From Desulfobacterales bacterium (GTDB lineage: Bacteria > Desulfobacterota > Desulfobacteria > Desulfobacterales > JAFDCJ01), in NCBI GenBank assembly GCA_020345785.1, contig CP070771.1:2914977-2924695 (forward strand): a DNA stretch of 9,719 nucleotides, given 5' to 3'. Below, one piece after another: positions 1 to 6,046 of this stretch. The notes under the pieces are model-generated. The model saw only the letters and a list, made by a program, of their open reading frames with translations. It was not told the DNA's origin and did not search any database. Every line of letters starts with the position of its first letter. Within the stretch, counting starts at the first letter, position 1. The translations under genes were made by a program, and so were the position numbers.

Positions 1-311
1 CCATCGATATTAAAGAAAAAATTCTCCCAATCCGGAATGTATTTTTTGTATACGCACTGAAAAGCCATTTCGACAACCAATTTATTTACGCTGGAATAAT
101 AAATGGTTCCATTATCAAGCTTGTGTGGGACACCAATTTTTGTGAGCCTCTTACTAACCTCTGGTTCGATAATTAATGAAGGATAGTTTGCATTGTATTC
201 CTTTCTTGAGGCGTCAAATAGATTCGGAATAATATATGATCGAGTAAGCATAGCAGATGTTCCGCCGAGAAAGAAAAATATTATAGAAATGAGAACGGTA
301 CTTTTCTTCAT
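1..311 (-). CDS. Hypothetical exported or membrane-anchored protein, 3' end beyond the window
   Basis: An uninterrupted frame of 103 codons runs from an ATG at 311 to the left edge, so only the N-terminal part is visible. It begins MKKSTVLISIIFFFLGGTSA: two lysines, a hydrophobic stretch and small residues, which fits a signal peptide or N-terminal membrane anchor. The rest (about residues 21-103) is a mixed, soluble-looking sequence with several aromatic residues and one visible cysteine, including YNANYPSLIIEPEVSKRL. I recognise no domain. A GGAG ribosome-binding motif lies 4 nt before the ATG (positions 316-319), which supports the start. The gene is clearly more AT-rich than the genes to its right. 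The function is unknown; that it is a real gene is fairly likely given the open frame, RBS and signal-like N-terminus. Confidence 0.6.
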   Translation of the reverse strand, partial: MKKSTVLISIIFFFLGGTSAMLTRSYIIPNLFDASRKEYNANYPSLIIEPEVSKRLTKIGVPHKLDNGTIYYSSVNKLVVEMAFQCVYKKYIPDWENFFFNID

Positions 312-370
312 GCTTCTCCAATCCTAACTATTAATTGACGGTCAAAAAAGGTTATAAAGCCGATTGAAAA

Positions 371-390
371 ATACACCTTTTTTGGTGCAT
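371..390 (-). promoter_or_regulatory. Small hairpin in the leader of the 311-start gene
   Basis: On the minus strand the sequence reads ATGCACC, a loop of six A, then GGTGTAT followed by a T-run (TTTTTC). The seven-pair stem includes one G-T wobble and forms fully only on the minus strand. It lies about 60 nt upstream of the ATG at 311. It could be a weak terminator or attenuator for minus-strand transcription entering the first gene; the stem is short, so this is tentative. Confidence 0.25.
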
Positions 391-875
391 AACACTCAAA
401 TATCGACCTCTAACCTACTGATATTATTTATTACGAGTATTATTTATGAGGTGTCTAATCCGCTAATGAATTGCGTGAAAAATACCATTTTTATTTTATT
501 GTAGTTCAATAAAGCCTAAACCGCAATTTTATTTCTTATTTGATAGCGTCTACATTTTTTTCATTCGTATTTTTTTAACCACGCTGTTCCTTTAAATTGC
601 AGTCATGATTATAGGGGATGTTGATCCTTGGATAGCCCAGACTAATTAATCAGATTTCTGTTGCCAATATAGAGCTTTTATGCAAGATCAAAAACTTAAC
701 TATGCTACAACATAAACTTGCAGGTGGCACAATTTCCCGAATTGCGTAAGTTTTGAAGCTGCTCGAGGCTAACCTTTAAGTCTTTAAAATAGAATGGTCA
801 TCCCGCCTTTGCGGGGCCTCCATGCCACGGCATAGCTTTAGCGACGTCTGGTCAGCAGAAAGTTAAAAGAAAATT

Positions 876-955
876 TCCTCTGCACTCTCTGCGGCTCGAG
901 CGACCTGTCGGGTCGAAGCTCGAAGAGCGAAGCCTGAAGCAGGCGGTGAATTCGT
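876..955 (+). repeat. Dispersed 'ctctg...cggtgaa' repeat, split by a 52-bp hairpin insert
   Basis: The segment 876-894 and the segment 947-955 together make a sequence like the arms of the 2138-2350 element (family core CTCTGTGCCTCTGTGGTGAA). They are separated by 52 bp (895-946) rich in small hairpins, and GCGG occurs at both junctions (891-894 and 943-946). This looks like one repeat nested in another with a 4-bp direct repeat, but slippage or chance could also give so short a duplication. Confidence 0.4.
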
Positions 956-983
956 GTCTAAACAAAAATGAACTTATTAATAC

Positions 984-1859
984 ATGCGCTACATAGGTCC
1001 CATATATCGGCCTCCCAGTGAGGCGGACTCATTGTTGATCCAGGCAACGGTCGGCTGCCCGCATAATCGCTGCACCTTCTGCACGGTGTACAAAAATGGT
1101 CCCGGGTATCGCGTGCGCTCCGTGGATGACATCAAGGAGGATCTGGCAGCGGCGCGTGAGACCTACAGGCCGGGTATCCGCACGCTCTTTTTTCCGGCCG
1201 GCAACACGATTGCCATGAAAACCGACGATCTTTGCGAAATCTGCCGCTTTGCCGGGCAGGTGTTTCCGGATCTGGAGCGCATCACGGTCTACGGCTCATC
1301 GCAGTACATCCATAAAAAAGGCCCGGAAAGGTTAAAACGCCTGGCCGCAGCCGGTCTGTCCAGAATCCACGTAGGTCTGGAATCCGGTGATGATGTGATT
1401 TTGAAACAGATCAAGAAGGGCACCGATAGCCGCGAGCAGATCGAGGCTGGAAAATGGGTCATGCAAGCCGGCATGGAACTCAGCATCTACGTTATCATGG
1501 GCATCGGCGGCAAAGAGCGAACCGCACAGCATGCCAAAGAGACGGCCAGGGTATTGAATGCCATTGACCCGCATTTCATAAGAATTCGAACCTTTGTGCC
1601 CAAAATCAACACACCGCTTTTAAACGAAGTTCAAAACGGTACATTTAAAATGCTCGGCCCCCATGAAATCCTGCACGAAACCGACATGCTCATCCGGGAT
1701 TTGGAGGTTTCGTCATATCTTGCCAGCGACCATTACACCAACTATATCAACCTGGAGGGCCGCCTGCCTGAAGCAAAAACCCGCCTTCTGAAAGAAATCC
1801 GCCTTGCACTCGGCAGGGATGAAAATACTTTCCGGCCCTTCTTCATCGGAACACAATAA
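984..1859 (+). CDS. Radical SAM protein, unknown substrate
   Basis: This 291-residue protein is a stand-alone radical SAM enzyme of the broad COG1032/Elp3-like type. The [4Fe-4S]-binding cysteines are C25, C30 and C33 in GCPHNRCTFC, a CX4CX2C spacing instead of the textbook CX3CX2C; I associate this spacing with a subgroup that has a (G)C(S/P)HN(R/K)CTFC motif. Further barrel motifs are FFPAGNT (69-75, in the SAM-binding region), HVGLESGDD (129-137) and IMGIGG (171-176). The C-terminal part (about 249-275, SDHYTNYINLEGRLPEAK) matches the tail of the same subgroup as I know it. Such proteins cleave S-adenosylmethionine to a 5'-deoxyadenosyl radical; the substrate cannot be read from the sequence. 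The ATG at 984 is the first possible start because an in-frame stop lies at 978-980; no clear Shine-Dalgarno precedes it. It is isolated from its neighbours by repeat-rich gaps of over 500 bp. Confidence 0.9.
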   Translation: MRYIGPIYRPPSEADSLLIQATVGCPHNRCTFCTVYKNGPGYRVRSVDDIKEDLAAARETYRPGIRTLFFPAGNTIAMKTDDLCEICRFAGQVFPDLERITVYGSSQYIHKKGPERLKRLAAAGLSRIHVGLESGDDVILKQIKKGTDSREQIEAGKWVMQAGMELSIYVIMGIGGKERTAQHAKETARVLNAIDPHFIRIRTFVPKINTPLLNEVQNGTFKMLGPHEILHETDMLIRDLEVSSYLASDHYTNYINLEGRLPEAKTRLLKEIRLALGRDENTFRPFFIGTQ

Positions 1860-1927
1860 AGCCCCGCAACTTCTATAATATGATGAAATCATGCCATCTT
1901 GGCAGAGCTGGATACATGCCATTGACC

Positions 1928-1954
1928 TGGAATAATGGAATAATGGAATAATGG
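1928..1954. repeat. Tandem TGGAATAA repeat, 3.4 copies
   Basis: The 8-bp unit TGGAATAA occurs at 1928, 1936 and 1944, followed by a partial TGG. The same sequence on the opposite strand (TTCCATTATTCCA) appears at 5201-5213 between two genes of the minus-strand cluster, so this short period-8 motif is dispersed. It is a simple-sequence repeat with no assigned role. Confidence 0.75.
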
Positions 1955-2137
1955 TCATAAACGCCTAATTTCACTGTTTGGTTTTGAGCTAGAAATTGGA
2001 TCCAATGCGCGCAAAGATGACGGATCACCAATATTCCATTTTTCTTCTCCTTCCGCTGATGAGCGAAGCGAACTACGTATATAGTTTCATGAATACGGTA
2101 ACGTTTAAATTGTTGAGGCCCTAACGACAATTGGATC

Positions 2138-2350
2138 TCACCACAGAGGCACAGAGAACACCGAGGTAAGCATTTTTTCGTTTGCCGGGAGACGACGGCA
2201 AACGAAAAGCATCGATGCTGGCGCATAAAGAAAATTAAAGCTCAAATATAAAGCTTTGATCTCACCGAAGGTTCAGGTCTTTTGCTCATCGCCGTCTCCC
2301 GATGGGCAAAAAGAAATAGTATCTCCGAGTCCTCCGTGTCTCAGTGGTGA
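2138..2350. repeat. Composite palindromic element (MITE-like) with imperfect terminal inverted repeats
   Basis: The outer arms 2138-2167 and 2321-2350 are inverted copies matching at 23 of 30 positions, beginning TCACCAC. Just inside them lie two hairpins of similar design. The left one (2175-2208) has a perfect 13-bp stem (TTTTCGTTTGCCG) with an 8-nt loop GGAGACGA. The right one (2279-2313) has a near-perfect stem of different sequence (CTTTTGCTCATCG, one mismatch and one bulge) and the loop CCGTCTCC, which read on the other strand is GGAGACGG. The element encodes nothing I recognise. It could be a non-autonomous mobile element or two dispersed repeats in head-to-head arrangement. Confidence 0.6.
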
Positions 2351-2366
2351 AAAAATATTACCGCAG

Positions 2367-3461
2367 TTATTTGTTTACCAGATCGCTTAAAAACCGATCG
2401 ACCCCCTTCATGGTATCGCTCCACTTTGGATGCTTGTGAAAGGTTTGAAGGGCAGCGTGACTCAATTTAATCAACAGTTGACGATCTTGGTTTAATCGCT
2501 GCAGGAAGGCCAGCATTGTTTGAACATCACCATGGTCGATCAAAAAGCCGTTTTGTTCCGGCGTTACGAATTCTTTAACCGCCCCGCTCGAAGCGCCGAT
2601 CACGGGCAGGGCAAATCCCATGGCTTCAAGATGGGCCATACCGAAGCCCTCATGGGAATAGGGCATGATAAAAACATGACTTCGGTCCAAAAGCGACGCC
2701 AATTCGTGGCCGTCCCTGAGGCCCGCAAACACAACCTGTTGTTTCATATTTTTGGCAACGACAAATTTTTCAACCCTGCGAAAATAGCGGCGATTCATTT
2801 CCGGGCTTCCTACAACCGTCAGGTGCCAGGTTTCAAAAGGCAAACGAGACAGTCCCCGGATCAGGGGCAACAAGCCTTTATTGGGCAACAGATTGCCGAC
2901 AAAAATCAGCTCGAGCGGCCCGGGAGCCTTCGCTCTGGACTCGATCCGATCCGATGACGTCAGACATCCGAGCCGATCCCCGGCCGGGAATGCCACAATG
3001 GACGGTCGGCGTCCTTCGATCAACTGCTCGACGGTTTTACGGGTAGTGTTGCTGTTAAAAATAAATGCGTCGACTGAATTAAGATAGGGCCTTTCGACAG
3101 TTTCGTAAAGGCGGTTGAACAGACCGCTGCGCGGCTGCCGGCACAGCACCTGGTGCACGATGGCGACGATGGGAAAATAAACTTTTTTTCGAAGGCGGCG
3201 ATTAATTCGGCAAAGCGATGGATGGCAAAGTTCATCCTGCAGGAGGAGATCAATTCGCAGGTTTGCCGAATCCGCGAGCAATCGACGTGCAAAACTATCC
3301 AGTAAATGACGCCCGTAATTTCGCTGCGGCAGAGAGATAATTTCAACCTGGTGACCATGCTGCTGCATGTAGTCGACGAGAATACGATCGTAAATGTAGC
3401 CGCCGGTAAGATTATTTAAATTACCATAGATAATCAATCCGATGCGCATAATGCACTGCAT
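2367..3461 (-). CDS. GT4-family glycosyltransferase
   Basis: This 364-residue protein is a GT-B fold, retaining glycosyltransferase of family 4. The N-terminal domain has the glycine motif LTGGYIYD (18-25) after a first Rossmann strand, and FNSNTTR (135-141) at the end of that domain. The C-terminal donor-binding domain starts near 184 with FVGNLLPNKGL (187-197) and contains HEGFGMAHLEAMG (270-282), where E271 and E279 form the family's EX7E motif. It should transfer a sugar from an activated nucleotide donor; donor and acceptor are unknown. It has no membrane segment and is probably cytosolic or peripheral. The first ATG overlaps the stop of the PTPS-like gene by one base (TAATG), suggesting translational coupling; the ATG at 3449 (M5, MRIGLIIYG) is an equally good start by homology to typical GT4 N-termini. 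It is last in the five-gene minus-strand set. Confidence 0.9.
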   Translation of the reverse strand: MQCIMRIGLIIYGNLNNLTGGYIYDRILVDYMQQHGHQVEIISLPQRNYGRHLLDSFARRLLADSANLRIDLLLQDELCHPSLCRINRRLRKKVYFPIVAIVHQVLCRQPRSGLFNRLYETVERPYLNSVDAFIFNSNTTRKTVEQLIEGRRPSIVAFPAGDRLGCLTSSDRIESRAKAPGPLELIFVGNLLPNKGLLPLIRGLSRLPFETWHLTVVGSPEMNRRYFRRVEKFVVAKNMKQQVVFAGLRDGHELASLLDRSHVFIMPYSHEGFGMAHLEAMGFALPVIGASSGAVKEFVTPEQNGFLIDHGDVQTMLAFLQRLNQDRQLLIKLSHAALQTFHKHPKWSDTMKGVDRFLSDLVNK

Positions 3462-3838
3462 TAGAATGTTTGGCGAAATTGGGTCCAGGCCGATTCACTT
3501 TCCCAGAGTTTAACGGCCATCGCCTTTAGATGATCGGTTTGAATATTTGCAGCCATGGCTTGGCAAAGAATTCGCGCAAAGTGCTCGATGCTTGGGTTGA
3601 GATCTACGAACTCGGGCAGCTCATTGAGCATCTTGTCCCTGAAATAAGTGACCCGGGCGTCAAGTGCCGACTCGATGTCGCAGATATCCGTCAGATAACC
3701 GTGCGAATCGAGATTAAGGCCTTCCAAGCGAACTTCGATTACATAATGGTGCGCATGCGGCTCATTCTCATCACCCCAGTCACCGCCGATCAAATAATGT
3801 CGGGCGATAAAATCACGTTTGACTGCTACTGTATACAT
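3461..3838 (-). CDS. Divergent 6-pyruvoyl-tetrahydropterin synthase / QueD-like protein
   Basis: At 125 residues this has the usual length and layout of the tunnelling-fold PTPS/QueD family, which act on 7,8-dihydroneopterin triphosphate. The zinc ligands are present: H14, and H28 and H30 in PHAHHY, where most members have HGHNY. LTDICDIE (49-56) matches the family's 'V.D(F)..L' segment, NPSIEHFA (81-88) the 'NPT.E..A' segment, and E113 in KLWESESAW the pterin-anchoring Glu. Two catalytic features look absent: the Cys four residues before the HxH is E24, and the Asp-His of the usual LDHxxLN is R67-D68 in FRDKMLN. A Glu for Cys replacement is known in PTPS-III proteins, but the spacing here resembles the QueD CxxxHGH instead. 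It is therefore not safe to call it queD. A strong AAGGAG lies 7 nt before the ATG. It is probably co-translated with the glycosyltransferase downstream. Confidence 0.82.
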   Translation of the reverse strand: MYTVAVKRDFIARHYLIGGDWGDENEPHAHHYVIEVRLEGLNLDSHGYLTDICDIESALDARVTYFRDKMLNELPEFVDLNPSIEHFARILCQAMAANIQTDHLKAMAVKLWESESAWTQFRQTF

Positions 3839-3845
3839 GGGTCGG

Positions 3846-3851
3846 CTCCTT
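3846..3851 (-). promoter_or_regulatory. Ribosome binding site of the PTPS-like gene
   Basis: On the minus strand this is AAGGAG, 7 nt before the ATG at 3838. It is the strongest Shine-Dalgarno in the five-gene set and fixes the start of the PTPS-like protein. Confidence 0.7.
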
Positions 3852-3873
3852 GTGACGGTATTTTATCAATTTT

Positions 3874-3921
3874 TCCGCGAAGCGGATTTCATATACCCGG
3901 TTTCATCCGGAAACCGGGTAT
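3874..3921. repeat. Two adjacent hairpins upstream of the PTPS-like gene
   Basis: The larger hairpin (3893-3921) has a perfect 11-bp stem, ATACCCGGTTT paired with AAACCGGGTAT, around a 7-nt loop. The smaller (3874-3886) is TCCGC-GAA-GCGGA. They sit in the 264-bp gap between the dehydrogenase and the PTPS-like gene, on the 5' side of the latter. Neither is followed by a T-run on the minus strand, so they are not ordinary terminators. They may be an RNA-processing or stability element, or dispersed palindromes. Confidence 0.6.
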
Positions 3922-3936
3922 CTAAAATATCCAATT

Positions 3937-3953
3937 AATCCTGTAAATCCTGT
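3937..3953. repeat. Short direct repeat AATCCTGT, two copies
   Basis: AATCCTGT occurs at 3937-3944 and 3946-3953, reading on the minus strand as ACAGGATTTACAGGATT. It resembles the dispersed 'acaggattaacaggatt' motifs that I know from intergenic regions of many bacterial genomes. No function is assigned. Confidence 0.5.
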
Positions 3954-4102
3954 CTATTTCAAAAATTAGAACAGAATCCATTCCCCTATTATTTTTGAAT
4001 ATATAAAGCATTTTTGAATTTCCGGCATTTCCTCTAGTAGCTACTTCTTCCAGTGAGCAATATTTTAGCGTGTCACCGTAAAATTAAAACTCGTGGGCAA
4101 CC

Positions 4103-5131
4103 CTACTCATAGGTTAAGAGTACCTGAATGGCCTCCTGCGGCCTTTTGTCCAGCAATTCATATGCCTCCGCAGCCTGCTGAACATCAAACTTATGGGTGA
4201 CAAAGCGGGCGGGATTCAGCTGCCGAATCATATCCAGGGCCACCTCTATACGCCGACTCTTGGTCCAGCGGTCTGAGAATTGCGGCGCAATGGTGCTCAC
4301 CTGGCTGCTGATCAGTCGGATTCGGTTGCGATGAAAACGGCCACCCAGGTCCAGCTCCGCCTTTTTGGTACCGTACCAGGAGCCGATCACGATGCGGGAA
4401 CCCGGACCGGTAAATGCCAGGGCCTGATTCAAGGCGGACGGATTGCCGGATAACTCATAAACCAGATCGGCTCCGATTTTGTCTCCAGCGGATTGGAGCG
4501 TTTTACTGCCTTCATCGATCACATCCGCTGTGTTCGGATCCATAACAACCCGGGCACCCGCACGTTTAGCCTCTTGGCGCCGCAGCGAATACGGGTCCAT
4601 GACCACAAGGTCGCCCAACGGCAGTCGAGACATCAGGGCAGTGGTCAACAGGCCGACAATGCCCAGTCCGAATATCACGACATTTTCGCCGATCACCGGC
4701 CGTCCGTCCATTAAGAAATTGACCGCGGTCTCCATGGTTGCTAAAAATACGGCGTCGGCCGTATCGATGTCGGCGGGAAGCGGGATCAGCTGATCCTGCC
4801 GGATCACATAATGACTTTCGTGGGGATGAAAGCAGAAGACCGAGCTGCCCAGCAATTCTTTTTTTACAGACCGGCCGATCTCGACGACCTTTCCGACGGA
4901 GGCATACCCGTATTTGAGCGGGTAGCCGAATGGGCGGGCCAGCGTTGGTATGGATTCATCCACCGGCAGATGAGACGGGAACTGACCGCGAAAAATCAGC
5001 AATTCCGTGCCCGCGCTGATGGCCGAAATTCGTGCTTTTATCAGAACTTCATCGTCGCCGGGCGAGGGCAGGGGGCTTTGAATAGCTTCGATTTCATAAG
5101 GATTTTTAAAAATGACCGATGTTCGCTGCAT
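4103..5131 (-). CDS. BchC-like medium-chain dehydrogenase/reductase lacking zinc ligands
   Basis: This 342-residue protein has the medium-chain dehydrogenase (MDR) architecture: a GroES-like catalytic domain (about 1-130) and a Rossmann domain (about 145-280) with GLGIVG (155-160) for the dinucleotide. D179, at the end of the second strand in VVMDPY, suggests NAD(H) preference over NADP(H). The N-terminal motifs SAGTELLIFRGQ (39-50), KYGYASVG (73-80) and VFCFHPHESHYV (98-109) resemble the bacteriochlorophyllide dehydrogenase BchC group and related 'zinc-binding' dehydrogenases. The usual catalytic-zinc positions are not conserved: the GHE motif is GYA, and there is no Cys in the first segment or four-Cys structural-zinc lobe. 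It probably oxidises or reduces a hydroxyl/keto group without zinc. No other pigment gene is nearby, so a bacteriochlorophyll role is unlikely. It follows the reductase gene after 153 bp. Confidence 0.85.
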   Translation of the reverse strand: MQRTSVIFKNPYEIEAIQSPLPSPGDDEVLIKARISAISAGTELLIFRGQFPSHLPVDESIPTLARPFGYPLKYGYASVGKVVEIGRSVKKELLGSSVFCFHPHESHYVIRQDQLIPLPADIDTADAVFLATMETAVNFLMDGRPVIGENVVIFGLGIVGLLTTALMSRLPLGDLVVMDPYSLRRQEAKRAGARVVMDPNTADVIDEGSKTLQSAGDKIGADLVYELSGNPSALNQALAFTGPGSRIVIGSWYGTKKAELDLGGRFHRNRIRLISSQVSTIAPQFSDRWTKSRRIEVALDMIRQLNPARFVTHKFDVQQAAEAYELLDKRPQEAIQVLLTYE

Positions 5132-5200
5132 AACCTTTATCCTAAAATTAAAAACCTGGTCATCTAAGACGGGTCATAAACAATAGGCGGATCTTCGACA

Positions 5201-5213
5201 TTCCATTATTCCA
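5201..5213 (-). repeat. Second site of the TGGAATAA motif
   Basis: Read on the minus strand this is TGGAATAATGGAA, 1.6 copies of the 8-bp unit that is tandemly repeated at 1928-1954. It lies in the 153-bp gap between the reductase and dehydrogenase genes. Confidence 0.5.
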
Positions 5214-5284
5214 TGGATTATCTGACGGCAGAAACCACCCCTCTGGGGCGAATTCAACGCCTGACCCTTTCGGGATAGGATTCT

Positions 5285-6007
5285 TTACTCCTGCCAGGCC
5301 GGACGGGCCCAGATGATCAGGTCATCGCCTAAATGCTGGTAACTCACGTCAGTCAGCTTCAAATTTGGTATAGAATGTAAGCCGTCGGAATCGATTACCG
5401 GTAGACCTCCCAAGAATCTTGGTGAAACCGTCACGATAAATTGATCCACCAGCCGCGAGTTCACAAAGCTGGTTATCACCTGTGCACCACCTTCCACCAT
5501 GATGCTATTGATTTGCTTTGCGGCCAGAATCTTCATCAGGGCATGCAGATCGATTTTGCCGTCCGGGGAGGCGGCACAGCCAATAGGCGATGAACCGGCG
5601 TTCTGTAGCGCCAAAGATTGCTCACCTTCTGTATCTGCGGCGTTTATGATCCAGGGCCGGGTATCGGATCTTTTCACGAGTTTGGCATTCAACGGGGTTC
5701 GTAGGTGTGTGTCCAGAATGATCGGCTGGGGGCTGCTGCCTTCAACCAGTCGCACGTTCAACTGAGGATCGTCAGCCAACAGAGTGCCGATTCCGATCAG
5801 GATGGCGTCGCTGCAGGCGCGGATTTGATGGGTCAGGACGGCGGACTGCGGACCGCTTAGGCCGATCGGCTGCCGGTCACGGGTCGCAATGCTGCCGTCC
5901 ACGCTCTGGGCATAGCTGACAGTAATAAACGGTCTATTATTTTGGATGCGAAAGGCTTCGGCACCGGCCAGGCATGATTCAAGCCTTTCAATCGAATCGA
6001 TCCGCAT
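5285..6007 (-). CDS. Stand-alone RibD C-terminal-domain reductase (DHFR-like fold)
   Basis: This 240-residue protein is the reductase domain of RibD without the N-terminal deaminase domain. Family motifs are RPFITVSYAQSVDGSIA (25-41), the DDPQLNVR segment (79-86) that in RibD contacts NADPH and substrate, ILDTHLRTPLNAKL (97-110), MVEGGAQV (170-177) and LVDQF with SPRFLGG (186-201). In riboflavin synthesis this domain reduces the ribosyl group of 5-amino-6-(5-phosphoribosylamino)uracil with NADPH; stand-alone relatives act on other pyrimidine or pteridine-like substrates. No other riboflavin gene is visible, and the neighbours suggest a different pathway, so ribD is not assigned. A purine-rich GGGGGAAG lies 10 nt before the ATG. 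It is 39 bp from the upstream phosphatidyltransferase gene, probably in one transcript. Confidence 0.85.
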   Translation of the reverse strand: MRIDSIERLESCLAGAEAFRIQNNRPFITVSYAQSVDGSIATRDRQPIGLSGPQSAVLTHQIRACSDAILIGIGTLLADDPQLNVRLVEGSSPQPIILDTHLRTPLNAKLVKRSDTRPWIINAADTEGEQSLALQNAGSSPIGCAASPDGKIDLHALMKILAAKQINSIMVEGGAQVITSFVNSRLVDQFIVTVSPRFLGGLPVIDSDGLHSIPNLKLTDVSYQHLGDDLIIWARPAWQE

Positions 6008-6046
6008 AATTAAAACACTTCCCCCGTCTTGTGAAATTTGAGACGC

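Larger units (their letters stand above)
312..983. other. Gene-free stretch: AT-rich, then repeat-rich
   Basis: I see no convincing gene here. Positions 312 to about 780 are AT-rich and without recognisable motifs apart from a small hairpin at 371-390. Positions about 795-960 are GC-richer and full of short palindromes (CCCGC-CTTT-GCGGG near 802-815, ATGCC-ACG-GCAT near 820-832, CGACC-TGTCG-GGTCG at 900-914, CCTG-AAG-CAGG at 933-943). This looks like dispersed intergenic repeat material rather than coding sequence. Confidence 0.6.
1860..2366. other. Gene-free, repeat-filled spacer
   Basis: No real gene is evident between the radical SAM gene and the glycosyltransferase, which converge here. 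The stretch holds an 8-bp tandem repeat (1928-1954) and a 213-bp palindromic composite element (2138-2350). A minus-strand open frame at 1873-2226 runs through both repeats and is judged spurious. Confidence 0.6.

Noticed and set aside
802..815. CCCGC-CTTT-GCGGG hairpin as a terminator
   Set aside because: No T-run follows on either strand and no gene ends near it; it belongs to the palindrome-rich repeat area.
1873..2226. Minus-strand open frame of 117 codons between the radical SAM and glycosyltransferase genes
   Set aside because: It runs through the tandem TGGAATAA repeat and the palindromic element, and its protein has no recognisable domain; it is explained by repeat sequence.
2520..2957. 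Plus-strand open frame of 145 codons opposite the glycosyltransferase gene
   Set aside because: It is antisense to a well-supported GT4 gene and shows no motif of its own.
3530..3925. Plus-strand open frame of 131 codons opposite the PTPS-like gene
   Set aside because: It lies almost wholly antisense to a gene with clear family motifs and a strong ribosome-binding site, and its own translation looks like no family.
3839..3960. PreQ1 or other riboswitch upstream of the PTPS-like gene
   Set aside because: The leader has hairpins but none of the conserved preQ1 aptamer sequence or pseudoknot layout that I can recognise.
5285..6007. Assignment as ribD of riboflavin biosynthesis
   Set aside because: The deaminase domain is missing and no rib gene lies nearby; the stand-alone reductase domain is used in other pathways.
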